Of a DNA stretch of 48,206 nt, positions 26,177 through 35,216 are shown one piece after another. The first letter of the stretch is position 1, and every line of letters begins with the position of its first letter. The stretch lies in assembly GCA_025351645.1 (NCBI GenBank), contig JANXVN010000312.1:1-48206 (forward strand), in the 5' to 3' direction. Position numbers and translations under genes: made by a program. The notes under the pieces were generated by a model, which was not told where the DNA came from, did not search any database, and saw nothing but the letters and a program-made list of their open reading frames with translations. Origin of the DNA: Ferruginibacter sp. GTDB taxonomy: Bacteria; Bacteroidota; Bacteroidia; Chitinophagales; Chitinophagaceae.

Positions 26177-29100
26177 TTAAAATGATAGATCGATACCTGC
26201 ACTAATTAGTTTTGCCTGCGGATAAGCGGATACATCTACGCCTACGCTAAACAAACCGGTAAGGTCGCTACGGCCAACTTCTGGGTCATATCCCTTATAC
26301 TTTGTAATGGTGATAAGGTTTTGCCCGCTTACATAAAAACGTGCACTGGTAATCTTTAATTTATTGATGATGTATGCAGGAAGATTGTACCCGATGCTCA
26401 ATGTTTTAAGCCTTAGGTAAGAGCCATCTTCTACATAATAAGAAGAAGACCTTTTATTATTGGCCGGATCTATAAATGATGCCCTTGATAAATTTGTGTT
26501 GGTATTTTGCGGCGTCCAGGAGTTCAACACATCCGTTACCTTTCCACTACCATAATCAAACGTGTACTGCCAGGCTCTTTTAGCGTTCCAAACTTTATTG
26601 CCTTGTACGCCCTGCCAAAACATATTCATGTCGAAGTTTTTATAGGCAGCGCTAAATGTAAGCCCATAATCAAATTTAGGGAAGGGGCTGCCGAGCCACG
26701 TCTGGTCTTTACTAAACCTAAAATCTCCGGGCCTTGCGTCGGTACGCCCATCTTTTGCCACCTCATCTGCTGTTTGGTAAACGCCCAATACCTGGTATCC
26801 CCAAAAGCTTCCTATCGGATGCCCAACGTCAGTACGGGTTGCTGTTAAGCTTTCTTGCGTAAAACCGCCGCCGGTAATAGGGCTAACGCCATCGCCCAAT
26901 GCGATAACATTATTTTTAATAGCGGTAAAGATGCCCGTAATAGAATATTTAAACCCGCCTGCCGATACCGGAGGATGATTGTAAGTTGCTGAAAACTCTA
27001 CACCTTTATTGCTTACAGAAGCTGCATTTTTTGTAAGGCTGCTACCTGCACCACCATAAATTGGGATGGGTATGCTTGCCAGGATATCGTATGACCGCCG
27101 GTTGAAATAATCTACCGTTATTAATATTTTACCTTTTAGCAAACTAATATCTGTACCAATATCGGTTGTCCTGGATGACTCCCATTTAATATTAGGGTTA
27201 GAAAAATTTGTAAGCCCTACACCATTTTGCACACCACCGGCAAAGTAATAGCCTGCATTGATGTTTAAGGTGGAAGCAGTGATGTAATTAGGGATATTTT
27301 GAGAGCCTAATGTACCGTAGCTACCACGAAATTTAAGGTCGCTTATGATGGTATTTTTAGGGAAGAATTTTTCTTCGCTTGCACGCCAGCCCAGGGAAAA
27401 GGAGGGGTAATTGCCATAAGTGTTTTTGGGATATAAAAACTTGGAAGAGCCATCACGCCTAATCGTAGCCGTTAGTAAGTATTTAGATTGGTAATTGTAG
27501 GTAACCCTACCTAAAACTGATTGCAGCCCTGCTTCCTGCAAGCTGCCACTGGCCAGCCTGTTAGAGGCTGCATCTACAACCTGCAACTGGTTTGAGGGAT
27601 AGGTATCTGCATTTGCGCCTACTGCACGGGCGTTACCTGTTTGCGAGGTGTAGCCTGCTAACACTTCCAGGTGATGATCACCGAAATTATGGCTGTAATT
27701 CAGCGTATGTTCTACCAATGTTGTTAGGCTACGGGTAAAGTTTTCACCCAAAGTAGATTGGTCCTGGCTGGCTTCCTGCGAGGTACTCATGAAGAAGGCG
27801 GGCGAATAATCGAACTCATGGTAAATGGAATAATCTATGCCAAGGTTCATCTTATATTTTAACCCTTTAACAATTTCAAACTCAAGCCCTACATTGCCTA
27901 ATGCCTGGTCGGTAGTGTATAAGTTATTATCCAGCAAAGCCCGTCCATACCAGTTGATAATCCTGTTAACGCCTGCTGCAGCGGGTTCTAGCCCGGCAAA
28001 GCCACCTAGCTTGGTGCTATCGTACACAGGCATTATTGGTAGCTCGCCTCTTTCCCTGCCAAAATAGGTATTAGGATTATTGATAGACCTTGATATAGAC
28101 AATGCTTCTGTGAGCTTAAATTTCCCTTTGGTAAAAGAGGAATTCGCCCTAACCGCATACCGCTTAAAACGGGAGTCTACCACAATACCTTTCTGGTCAA
28201 AATATTCGCCAGACAAGAAAAATTTAGAATACTGCCCACCCCCGGAAACGCTTAAATTATAATCGCTTAAAGGCGCAGTGCCTAAAGAAAGTTTTTGCCA
28301 ATCTGTGTTTATGGCAGGGTTAAAAAGATTATCATTTAAAGGGCCACGTGGCGTACCATCGTTATCATGCGCCTGGTTGTTCCAATCTGCGTACTGGCGG
28401 GCATTCAAAAACTTTAGTGTATTAGTAGGCCTTTGCGATCCGTATTTTGCGCTAAAATTTATTTTTATTTCGCCGCTGGTACCACTTTTTGTTGTAACAA
28501 GCACTACGCCATTAGCAGCACGGCTACCATAAATTGCTGCGGCAGATGCATCTTTCAATACCTCGATTGAAGCAATGTCGTTTGGGTTGATAAAGGCCAT
28601 TGAAGAAGCAATCATCCCATCAATAATATACAACGGCTGATCGTTGCCGAAGGTGCCTGAACCTCTTATAACAATTGCCGGTGCCTGCCCGGGGGCACCG
28701 CCGCTATTTTGTACCACCACGCCCGCAGCTTTGCCCTGCAATAAGCCTGAAGCATCGGCCGCTGTACCCGTTCTTAGGTCATCGCCTTTAATGCTGGCGA
28801 CTGCACCGGTGAGGTCGCGCTTTTTAGCAGAGCCATAACCAATAACTACTACTTCGCCTATTTGCTGCGATGTAGATTGCAGCGTAATTGCCAGCGGCGC
28901 TTTTGTAACTTTTACTTCTTCTACACCAAAACCTACAGAAGTTATTACCAGTGTACCATTGGCAGGTGCGCTAATAGTAAACACACCACTTTCGTCTGTT
29001 TGGGTGGTTGTAGATGTGCCCTTTACATTTACGCTGGCACCTGCTGCGGGCTTATCACCAGCAGTAATTTTACCAGTTACAGTTTGCTGTGCAAAAAGGC

Positions 29101-29212
29101 TGGTAGAAAAAAAACATAAGCAAAAAAGAAAGATGCCCTGAAGAGAAGATAACGGATATGGCATCCCTTTTTTTAAAACTTTTCTTACTCCTGGCAACAA
29201 AGAATCTTTCAT
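26177..29212 (-). CDS. SusC/RagA-family TonB-dependent outer membrane transporter, fucose locus
   Basis: A 1011-residue outer-membrane importer. After a signal region (to about residue 42, SLFAQQ) comes a carboxypeptidase-D-like domain (TVTGKITAGDKP to FGVEEVKV), then the plug with the SusC signature EVVVIGYGSAKKRDLTGAV, IRGSGTFGNDQPLYIIDG and SIEVLKDASAAAIYGSRA, and a large beta-barrel ending in an aromatic (ISAGIDLSF). It moves glycan fragments into the periplasm using TonB energy. It heads the long fucose operon. The upstream 230 bases hold no clear promoter match, and a terminator isolates it from the dehydratase gene. Confidence 0.95.
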   Translation of the reverse strand: MKDSLLPGVRKVLKKGMPYPLSSLQGIFLFCLCFFSTSLFAQQTVTGKITAGDKPAAGASVNVKGTSTTTQTDESGVFTISAPANGTLVITSVGFGVEEVKVTKAPLAITLQSTSQQIGEVVVIGYGSAKKRDLTGAVASIKGDDLRTGTAADASGLLQGKAAGVVVQNSGGAPGQAPAIVIRGSGTFGNDQPLYIIDGMIASSMAFINPNDIASIEVLKDASAAAIYGSRAANGVVLVTTKSGTSGEIKINFSAKYGSQRPTNTLKFLNARQYADWNNQAHDNDGTPRGPLNDNLFNPAINTDWQKLSLGTAPLSDYNLSVSGGGQYSKFFLSGEYFDQKGIVVDSRFKRYAVRANSSFTKGKFKLTEALSISRSINNPNTYFGRERGELPIMPVYDSTKLGGFAGLEPAAAGVNRIINWYGRALLDNNLYTTDQALGNVGLEFEIVKGLKYKMNLGIDYSIYHEFDYSPAFFMSTSQEASQDQSTLGENFTRSLTTLVEHTLNYSHNFGDHHLEVLAGYTSQTGNARAVGANADTYPSNQLQVVDAASNRLASGSLQEAGLQSVLGRVTYNYQSKYLLTATIRRDGSSKFLYPKNTYGNYPSFSLGWRASEEKFFPKNTIISDLKFRGSYGTLGSQNIPNYITASTLNINAGYYFAGGVQNGVGLTNFSNPNIKWESSRTTDIGTDISLLKGKILITVDYFNRRSYDILASIPIPIYGGAGSSLTKNAASVSNKGVEFSATYNHPPVSAGGFKYSITGIFTAIKNNVIALGDGVSPITGGGFTQESLTATRTDVGHPIGSFWGYQVLGVYQTADEVAKDGRTDARPGDFRFSKDQTWLGSPFPKFDYGLTFSAAYKNFDMNMFWQGVQGNKVWNAKRAWQYTFDYGSGKVTDVLNSWTPQNTNTNLSRASFIDPANNKRSSSYYVEDGSYLRLKTLSIGYNLPAYIINKLKITSARFYVSGQNLITITKYKGYDPEVGRSDLTGLFSVGVDVSAYPQAKLISAGIDLSF

Positions 29213-29444
29213 GGCAATTTGTTTTTGGTGAAGAAATTAAAATGGTTATTGAAGCGTTATTTTAAACTGCAAATCATCGAAACAAAATAGTATTATCAAT
29301 CGTTAATTAAAACTATTGTATTCAAAACCTATTTCCAAGCAGTTGATTATTTAGCTTAATGATTTGCCAATTTTTTGCAATACTCCGTACTTTTTGGATT
29401 TGTAAAATTTTTAAAACTGGCGTTAGCTAGGTTAAAAAAATTAA

Positions 29445-29680
29445 GGTCAAGTTTTAGGTAAAAGCGATGAAGTGCTTACTGACATTGAGTTATATGCGAT
29501 TATGACTAAAAAGGATTACCCAATTTTTATTAGCTGCTACTATCCTGCGAAGCAGAAAAATTGAATGATTTTAGTAAATTAGTAAGCTATATTAGCATGC
29601 TATTAAATTTAAAGAAAGGAAGTAAGATAGATATTGTAAGGGTGCTGGATAAATTTATAGGCTTCCAAAAAAAACAATAA
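29445..29680 (+). pseudogene. Possible frameshifted remnant of a small gene, unidentified
   Basis: Two overlapping open stretches on the plus strand read as one protein if a single frameshift is allowed near 29545-29555. Frame one (29445-29564) gives SDEVLTDIELYAIMTKKDYP and more. Frame two ends with NLKKGSKIDIVRVLDKFIGF and a stop at 29680. Both look like real protein and are followed by a terminator. I do not recognise the family. It may be chance. Confidence 0.35.
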
Positions 29681-29735
29681 GCCGATGTGCATGCATAACA
29701 TGAAACTATTAAAATAACTATTATTATCTGTATAT

Positions 29736-29772
29736 AAAAATGCCTGTCAGTTTAAATTGACAGGCATTTTTT
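29736..29772. terminator. Bidirectional terminator downstream of the UxaA-family gene
   Basis: TGCCTGTCA (29741-29749) and TGACAGGCA (29758-29766) form a perfect 9-bp stem, flanked by A-run and T-run so that it can end transcription in both directions. It lies 58 bases beyond the dehydratase stop and separates that gene from susC of the fucose operon. Confidence 0.88.
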
Positions 29773-29829
29773 ATAAAGAATATTGATGATTTTGATTAGA
29801 TGCCACCCCATGAATTGAAGGCTTGATAA

Positions 29830-31488
29830 TTATAGGCTTACACCCCTCTTCCAGGGAATAAAATCATCTTGCCCCAGCAGCACTGCTTTAGGTGTAACCT
29901 CGCCGCTGGCGGCCCTTATACAATACTCTAAAATTTCTTCGCCCATTTGCTGTATTGTTTTTTCGCCGGTTATGATTGGGCCGGTATCAATGTCGATGAT
30001 GTCGCCCATCCTTTTGGCAAGCGATGTGTTGGTAGATACTTTTATAGTTAGTGCTACGGGGTTGCCTGTGGGTGTGCCTAAGCCGGTTGTAAATAAAATA
30101 AGGGTGGCGCCGGATGCTGCTTTGCCGGTAGTTGCCTCCACGTCATTGCCTGGCGTGCACACTAAGCTTAAGCCTGGCTTCGTTGCAGGCTCGGTATAAT
30201 CCAACACATCCTGCACCGGGGACGTGCCGCCTTTTCTTGCAGCTCCGGTAGATTTTATGGCATCGGTTATCAGCCCATCTTTTATATTACCGGGAGATGG
30301 GTTCATGTGAAACCCAGAACCGACGCTAAGTGCTGTATCGCTATAAGCCTTCATCAAGCGCATAAATTTTTCGGCTGATTCTTTGGTAACGCAGCGGTCA
30401 ATCAGTTCTTGTTCTGCACCGCACAATTCAGGAAATTCGGCCAGCAATACCTTGCCACCTAAAGCAACAATTATATCAGATGCAAACCCCACTGCCGGGT
30501 TAGCGGATATACCGCTAAAACCATCGCTGCCACCACATTTAACGCCGATAGTCAACGCACTTAAAGGGGCAGGCTGACGCACTGCTTTGTTAGCTTCTAC
30601 CAACCCTTTAAAAGTAGTGCGGATGGCTTCATAAATCAGTTGCTCTTCGCTATTTATATTTTGCTGCTCAAACGTAAACAATGGCTTATCAAAATTTGGA
30701 TTGCGCTTTTTTAATTCACTCAAAAAATAATCTGTCTGTAAATGCTGGCAGCCTAAGCTTAGCACCGTTACGCCCGCTACATTAGGATGGTCGGCGTAAG
30801 CAGCCAATAATGCGCCCAGCGTTTCTGCATCTTGCCTGGTGCCACCGCAGCCGCCTGTATGGTTTAAAAATTTTATGCCATCAATATTTTTAAAGTAACG
30901 TTCCTTATGGTTGCTTTCTTCCGGTACCAGGTCGAGCGCAGTGGTGTCGCTGCCTTCATTAAAAGCTTGCAGTAGCTGCCTGGTAAAGCGGTTGTATTTA
31001 TCAGACAATGCATAGCCTAATTCCTTATGCAGCGCTTCTTTAATAACATCAAGGTTGCGGTTCTCACAAAAAACCATCGGTACAAAAAGCCAGTAATTAG
31101 CCGTGCCAACCCTGCCATCGCTACGTTTATATCCATTAAATGTACGCCCGATAAACCTGGTAATATCTGGCGGGTACCAGCTATAGTGAGCATCCCGGTA
31201 AGCATATTCGCCAGCGGCATGCCTGGTATTTGTAGTCGTCATTGCCTGCCCTTGCAGGATATCATTTTGCAGCTTGCCCACCAACACGCCATACATTATT
31301 ACTGCATCGCCGGCAGCCATATCGTGTATAAAAAACTTATGCTTGGCGCCTACATTTTCTTTTAGTAAAAAATGTTTTTCATCATATAAAATATCTGTGC
31401 CTTTAGGAAGTTCCTTCAAGGCAACCAATACGTTATCAGCCGGGTGGATTTTTAAAAAAGGCTGTGCGGTACTTATATGATTATCCAT
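29830..31488 (-). CDS. UxaA-family sugar-acid dehydratase (altronate/fuconate-type)
   Basis: A 552-residue fused UxaA protein. Residues 1-90 form the SAF domain (PADNVLVALKELPKG). The central and C-terminal catalytic parts carry FNGYKRSDGRVGTANYW, HTGGCGGTRQDAE, LSLGCQHLQTDYF, GVKCGGSDGFSGISANPA and CTPGNDVEATTGKAASGA, matching altronate/galactarate dehydratases. Family members dehydrate sugar acids to 2-keto-3-deoxy acids. UxaA-like genes occur in the fucose locus of Campylobacter jejuni (established), so L-fuconate dehydration is the likely role here (inferred). It is divergent from the AraC regulator and lies upstream of the fucose operon, but a terminator makes it a separate unit. Confidence 0.88.
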   Translation of the reverse strand: MDNHISTAQPFLKIHPADNVLVALKELPKGTDILYDEKHFLLKENVGAKHKFFIHDMAAGDAVIMYGVLVGKLQNDILQGQAMTTTNTRHAAGEYAYRDAHYSWYPPDITRFIGRTFNGYKRSDGRVGTANYWLFVPMVFCENRNLDVIKEALHKELGYALSDKYNRFTRQLLQAFNEGSDTTALDLVPEESNHKERYFKNIDGIKFLNHTGGCGGTRQDAETLGALLAAYADHPNVAGVTVLSLGCQHLQTDYFLSELKKRNPNFDKPLFTFEQQNINSEEQLIYEAIRTTFKGLVEANKAVRQPAPLSALTIGVKCGGSDGFSGISANPAVGFASDIIVALGGKVLLAEFPELCGAEQELIDRCVTKESAEKFMRLMKAYSDTALSVGSGFHMNPSPGNIKDGLITDAIKSTGAARKGGTSPVQDVLDYTEPATKPGLSLVCTPGNDVEATTGKAASGATLILFTTGLGTPTGNPVALTIKVSTNTSLAKRMGDIIDIDTGPIITGEKTIQQMGEEILEYCIRAASGEVTPKAVLLGQDDFIPWKRGVSL

Positions 31489-32195
31489 CTTATTAATTAC
31501 TTGATTTTAAAATTTTAATTTACTTTTCTATACGCCATCAGCGTCAGCCATACTATTAAGCTACCTGTGGGTACATTGTAACCTGCTTATGTGTATCATC
31601 CAGGCAAAAATTATTAGCGCTTATTTTAAGCACCACATTTTTTTAATAAAATTGCCGGGGCCATCAACCTTGCGGAATAATTATGTAAAAGTATGTCTAA
31701 CAAAAGAAAGAAATTTTAATCACAATTTCCATCCTGTACATTGGCTAACTATTCAACATTATTGGCATTGCAATTTTAAAAATTGTAAAAGAAATGTAAC
31801 GCTGTAAAACTGAAGCCATTATTTGCCGCTGCTATTTAACCTTTTTAAAGCATCATTTATTGTGCTTATTATCGCCAACTAATTTTAATAATTTTATCAG
31901 TACAAAATTCTATTCCAGTTGAAAAGCTTATTAACTATAGGTAAATACCATAACCAGACAGGGAAAAATAGTTAAGTGCCACAACGCTATGGGTAGTGGC
32001 AATATTGAAAAACAAGCAAGCCAATATACAAATTTAAAACCCACACAGCCAACTTAAACACTTATAAAAAAGCAAGCAATTACCTAAACACCGCATACCA
32101 GCCCATATTTTTAAACTAAACAAAATAATCCATCTTTAATAAAAAAAGGTAAATTACTAATTATATTATTGTTCACTATTTGCCAAACGCTTTGC
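31489..32195. other. Divergent intergenic region between UxaA-family and AraC genes
   Basis: About 700 AT-rich bases without a supportable gene. It must hold the promoters of both divergent genes and is the best place for AraC binding sites, but no clear TAnnTTTG box or operator repeat stands out by eye. Confidence 0.5.
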
Positions 32196-33065
32196 ATGCT
32201 TCCACAATTACTTAAAGTTTCTAAGGGGCCTAATTATTCATTTAGTGTGCGGCGAGACCTTGTGCCGCATGTAAATAACCGCTGGCATTACCATGTAGAG
32301 GTTGAACTTATACATTTTGAAAAAGGTGAAGGCACGCAATTTGTTGGCGACAGCATTGAACGTTTTTCTGCGGGCGATGTGGTACTTGTAGGCGCTAACC
32401 TGCCACATTACTGGCGCTTTGATGATGCGTATTTTACCAGCCAGCCAACACTTGCAGCAGATACAAGGGTAGTGCATTTTTGCGAAGATTTTTGGGGCGG
32501 CAATTTTCTTCAATTACCTGAAAATGCGCCCATTAAAATGATACTGGAAAAAGGCAGGCGAGGGCTGCATATTTATGGCGACACCGCTAAGAAAGTAGCT
32601 GATATAATGCAGCAGTTATTAGAAGCTGAAGGGCCGCAAAGGTTGGTATTGCTGATAACAGCGCTTGAGTTTATCGCTAAGTGCAAAGACGTGAAAGCCT
32701 TATCCTCTATGGGGTTTAACTACGATTTGGTAGACAGTGAAAAAAACAGGATCAATGATATTTACGAGTATTCGGTAATGAATTTTAAAGATAAGATTGC
32801 ACTGGAAGAAATTGCCGGCGTTGCCAACATAAGCCCACATTCTTTTTGCCGGTTTTTTAAAAGCCGAACCCGCAAAACATACTCGCAATTTTTAATTGAA
32901 CTAAGGGTTGGGCATGCCTGCAAATTATTGATAGAAGATAACCTCAGCATCAAGCAAGTGTGCTTCGAAAGCGGCTTCCATAACTTCACCAGCTTTCACC
33001 AATATTTTAAAAAGATAACCGGCAAAAGCCCACTGAGTTACCAAAAAGAATTTGTAACAAGTTAA
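32196..33065 (+). CDS. AraC-family transcriptional regulator
   Basis: A 289-residue regulator. The N-terminal half is a cupin sensor (VNNRWHYHVEVELIHFEKGEG, FSAGDVVLVGANLPHYWRFD), as in sugar-responsive AraC proteins. The C-terminal 100 residues are two helix-turn-helix units: IALEEIAGVANISPHSFCRF and LSIKQVCFESGFHNFTSFHQ, ending with FKKITGKSPLSYQKEF. The start at 32196 (MLPQLLKV) is preferred over 32169 because relatives begin this way. It is transcribed away from the dehydratase gene and is the probable fucose-sensing activator of the locus; the ligand is inferred. Confidence 0.92.
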   Translation: MLPQLLKVSKGPNYSFSVRRDLVPHVNNRWHYHVEVELIHFEKGEGTQFVGDSIERFSAGDVVLVGANLPHYWRFDDAYFTSQPTLAADTRVVHFCEDFWGGNFLQLPENAPIKMILEKGRRGLHIYGDTAKKVADIMQQLLEAEGPQRLVLLITALEFIAKCKDVKALSSMGFNYDLVDSEKNRINDIYEYSVMNFKDKIALEEIAGVANISPHSFCRFFKSRTRKTYSQFLIELRVGHACKLLIEDNLSIKQVCFESGFHNFTSFHQYFKKITGKSPLSYQKEFVTS

Positions 33066-33270
33066 TAATATTTCACCATTTTGTGTACGGCAAAAGCTGT
33101 TTTGTATTTCACTTTTTTGGAAATTTCATTTTGTTACGGATAATGTCAGTATTTATTTATTGGTGCGGAAAGTAAGTGCACGATATAAAATAGTAGTAGC
33201 AAAAACGTTAGCCCGTACCTACAAGAATATTTGTTTTCCATAATTATTATTTTAGTTGGCCGGGCAAATA

Positions 33271-33368
33271 CAGCAACTATGTGGATCTTCACAGGCGTCG
33301 CACTCTTGTACGATATACCTAGGTTGAGCTCCTCCTAAATTTGCTACTTCATTCATTAATTATAAGGC
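33271..33368 (+). repeat. Intergenic repeat shared with 12904-13006
   Basis: Homologous to the copy at 12.9 kb. This copy keeps a clean GTCGCACTCTTGTAC word, which is also the left arm of the 295-bp element. Confidence 0.7.
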
Positions 33369-33588
33369 CGTGCTGTATTTAAAGTGTACACTTTTTTAAA
33401 AGGCAGCCTCCCTGCCCTCCAAAGGAGGGTTCTTGACTCTGCGAATTTGGTAAGCTTATACATTTGAATACTTTAAGAACCTTCCTTTGGAGGGCGGGGA
33501 GGCGTATTAATAAGCTAACCTTACTAATACGCTCTACACCTGGTGATAAAAGCTGAATTGAAAAACAAATGTACAAGCGTGCGACGCC
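33294..33588. mobile_element. 295-bp inverted-repeat element (MITE-like)
   Basis: The ends GGCGTCGCACTCTTGTAC (33294-33311) and its inverted copy (33571-33588) match at 17 of 18 positions. The interior holds no gene but has a 28-bp REP-like inverted pair. The end word also occurs at 7444-7459. No flanking direct repeat is seen, so transposition is not proven. Confidence 0.55.
33407..33502. repeat. REP-like inverted pair (BIME-like)
   Basis: Arms 33407-33434 and 33475-33502 are inverted repeats of 28 bases with two mismatches. Each arm itself contains a short palindrome around CTCCAAAGGAG / CTTCCTTTGGAGG. It could end transcription of both flanking genes. Confidence 0.7.
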
Positions 33589-33648
33589 ACCGAAGTACCA
33601 CATAGCTATGTATTGGCCGGGACAAAAATTGTATTATGTATTTGTATT

Positions 33649-35067
33649 TTAAGCCAATAAATGCGGCTTGGTTTTATATACTTCCCATAACAGTTCGCCA
33701 AAAATTGTATTGGCCCAGGCAAACCATGAACGGGTGAATTTTTTCGCATCGTCTTTATGGAACGACTCGTGCATGAAGCCTGTATCCGCATGCGTATTTT
33801 GCAGGGTTTTAATGCAAGCTTTAATTTCCGCATCGTTGTTGCTAGTAAGCCCACGCACAACAATACTTAACGGCCATACCATATCCATACCTACATGTGG
33901 GCCGCCAATACCCTCTGCTGCCTTGCCTTTAAAGAAAAATGGGTTGTTATTAGAGAGTAGCATTTTACGGGTGTTGATGTATATTGGATCTGTATTTTTA
34001 ACCGCATCCAAATAAGGAAGCGATAATAAACTCGGCACGTTAGCATCGTCCATTAAATTATAACTGCCAAAGCCGTTTACCTCATACGCATAAATTTTAC
34101 CAAACTGCGGATGGTTGATAATGGCATGTTGCTGCAAGGCTTTATCAACCTCATCAGCCAGTGCTTTTAATTCCAAAGCCAGTGCATCATCTTTAGCAAT
34201 TTGCTTTACCATAGTGGCAGCCTGCCGTAAACTGGTGACTGCAAAAAAGTTGGAAGGGATCAAAAAAGGAAATACAGTAGCATCGTCGCTTGGGCGAAAC
34301 ATAGAGCAGATAAGGCCTACAGGCTTTACCGGGTAACCATAACCACCCATTGGCACCGTATCGGTAGCGTAAGCCGTAGTGCGTTGAAAAGTGTAAGGGC
34401 CGTGGCTGGTTTTTCTTTGCTGCTCTTTAAAGGTTTTTAAAATTGTTTTGATTGCTTCTATCCATTGCGCATCAAACGGAGTTATGTCGCCGGTTAATTT
34501 CCAATAATTATAGGCTAGCCTAATGGGGTAACATAGCGAATCAATTTCGTATTTGCGCTCGTGTATGCCTGGTTGCATGGTGGTAAGGTCAGTCTTCCAT
34601 TCGCTTACTTTGCTGGCATCTTTATAAAATGCATTGGCGTAAGGATCTTTTAAAATATTACGTACCTGGCGGTTAATAACGCCAGCTATTAAATGCTGTA
34701 AATCTTTATCAGCTTTTATTAAATGCAGGTACGGCCATACCTGTGCGGTGCTATCCCGCATCCACATAGCATCTATGTCGCCGGTTATAACATAGGTATC
34801 CGGCTTGCCATCAACTATCGAAAAATCAACAGTTGTATCCAGCGTGTTTGGGAAACAATTTTCAAATAGCCAGCCCAGTTCCTTGTTAGGCACTTTGGCT
34901 TGAAACTCAGTGATAGCAGCCTCTACAGCATTACTATGGAATTTTCTTTTATCCAATGGCACCCTTACTGTTGGGTATTGCGGATATGTTTGTGCAAAGG
35001 CAAGGTCTTTCAATAACAGGCCTGCGGTTAGCATGCCGGTTGTTTTTATAAATTCATTTCTTTTCAT
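33649..35067 (-). CDS. GH125 exo-alpha-mannosidase
   Basis: A 472-residue exported enzyme. The N-terminal signal MKRNEFIKTTGMLTAG... ends near LAFAQ, with no strong Tat motif. The GH125 (alpha/alpha)6 barrel signatures are PNTLDTTVDF, TGDIDAMWMRDSTAQVWPYL, HERKYEIDSLCYPIRLAY, FRPSDDATVFPFLIPSN and GGPHVGMDMVWPLS. GH125 enzymes are inverting exo-alpha-1,6-mannosidases. An upstream in-frame ATG at 35127 would add residues encoded by a TTTGTTTATTG-type repeat, so 35067 is preferred. Third glycosidase gene of the second locus, 149 bases after GH92. Confidence 0.93.
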   Translation of the reverse strand: MKRNEFIKTTGMLTAGLLLKDLAFAQTYPQYPTVRVPLDKRKFHSNAVEAAITEFQAKVPNKELGWLFENCFPNTLDTTVDFSIVDGKPDTYVITGDIDAMWMRDSTAQVWPYLHLIKADKDLQHLIAGVINRQVRNILKDPYANAFYKDASKVSEWKTDLTTMQPGIHERKYEIDSLCYPIRLAYNYWKLTGDITPFDAQWIEAIKTILKTFKEQQRKTSHGPYTFQRTTAYATDTVPMGGYGYPVKPVGLICSMFRPSDDATVFPFLIPSNFFAVTSLRQAATMVKQIAKDDALALELKALADEVDKALQQHAIINHPQFGKIYAYEVNGFGSYNLMDDANVPSLLSLPYLDAVKNTDPIYINTRKMLLSNNNPFFFKGKAAEGIGGPHVGMDMVWPLSIVVRGLTSNNDAEIKACIKTLQNTHADTGFMHESFHKDDAKKFTRSWFAWANTIFGELLWEVYKTKPHLLA

Positions 35068-35075
35068 GACAAGTA

Positions 35076-35115
35076 TGTTTATCGTTTTGTGTTTTGTGTT
35101 TATTGTTTTTTGTTT
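35076..35115. repeat. TTTATTGTTTT-type AT repeat
   Basis: Imperfect tandem of TGTTTAT, TGTTTTGTG and TTTATTGTTTTTTG words just before the GH125 ATG. The same type occurs at 7619-7654 (inverted) and 12758-12790. Confidence 0.5.
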
Positions 35116-35136
35116 TATTACTGGCAAGCCCTGCTA

Positions 35137-35179
35137 GGCCTCACCCCAACCCCTCTCCGGGGGAAAGGGGCTTAAGGCC
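35137..35179. repeat. REP-like hairpin with CTCACCCCAACCCC core
   Basis: Read on the minus strand it has a CCCCTTTCCCCCGGAGAGGGG hairpin-like core followed by TTGGGGTGAGG, the same tail as in the two 93-bp MITE-like elements. It lies between the GH92 and GH125 genes and is bounded by GGCC/GGCC. Confidence 0.65.
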
Positions 35180-35216
35180 ATCCGATGCCTATACCCATTA
35201 TTTATAGGTATAGTTT

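Larger units (their letters stand above)
33066..33648. other. Repeat-rich intergenic region after the AraC gene
   Basis: No gene is supported. It contains the repeat shared with 12.9 kb and a 295-bp inverted-repeat element with a REP-like pair inside, described separately. These lie between the convergent ends of the AraC and GH125 genes. Confidence 0.7.
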
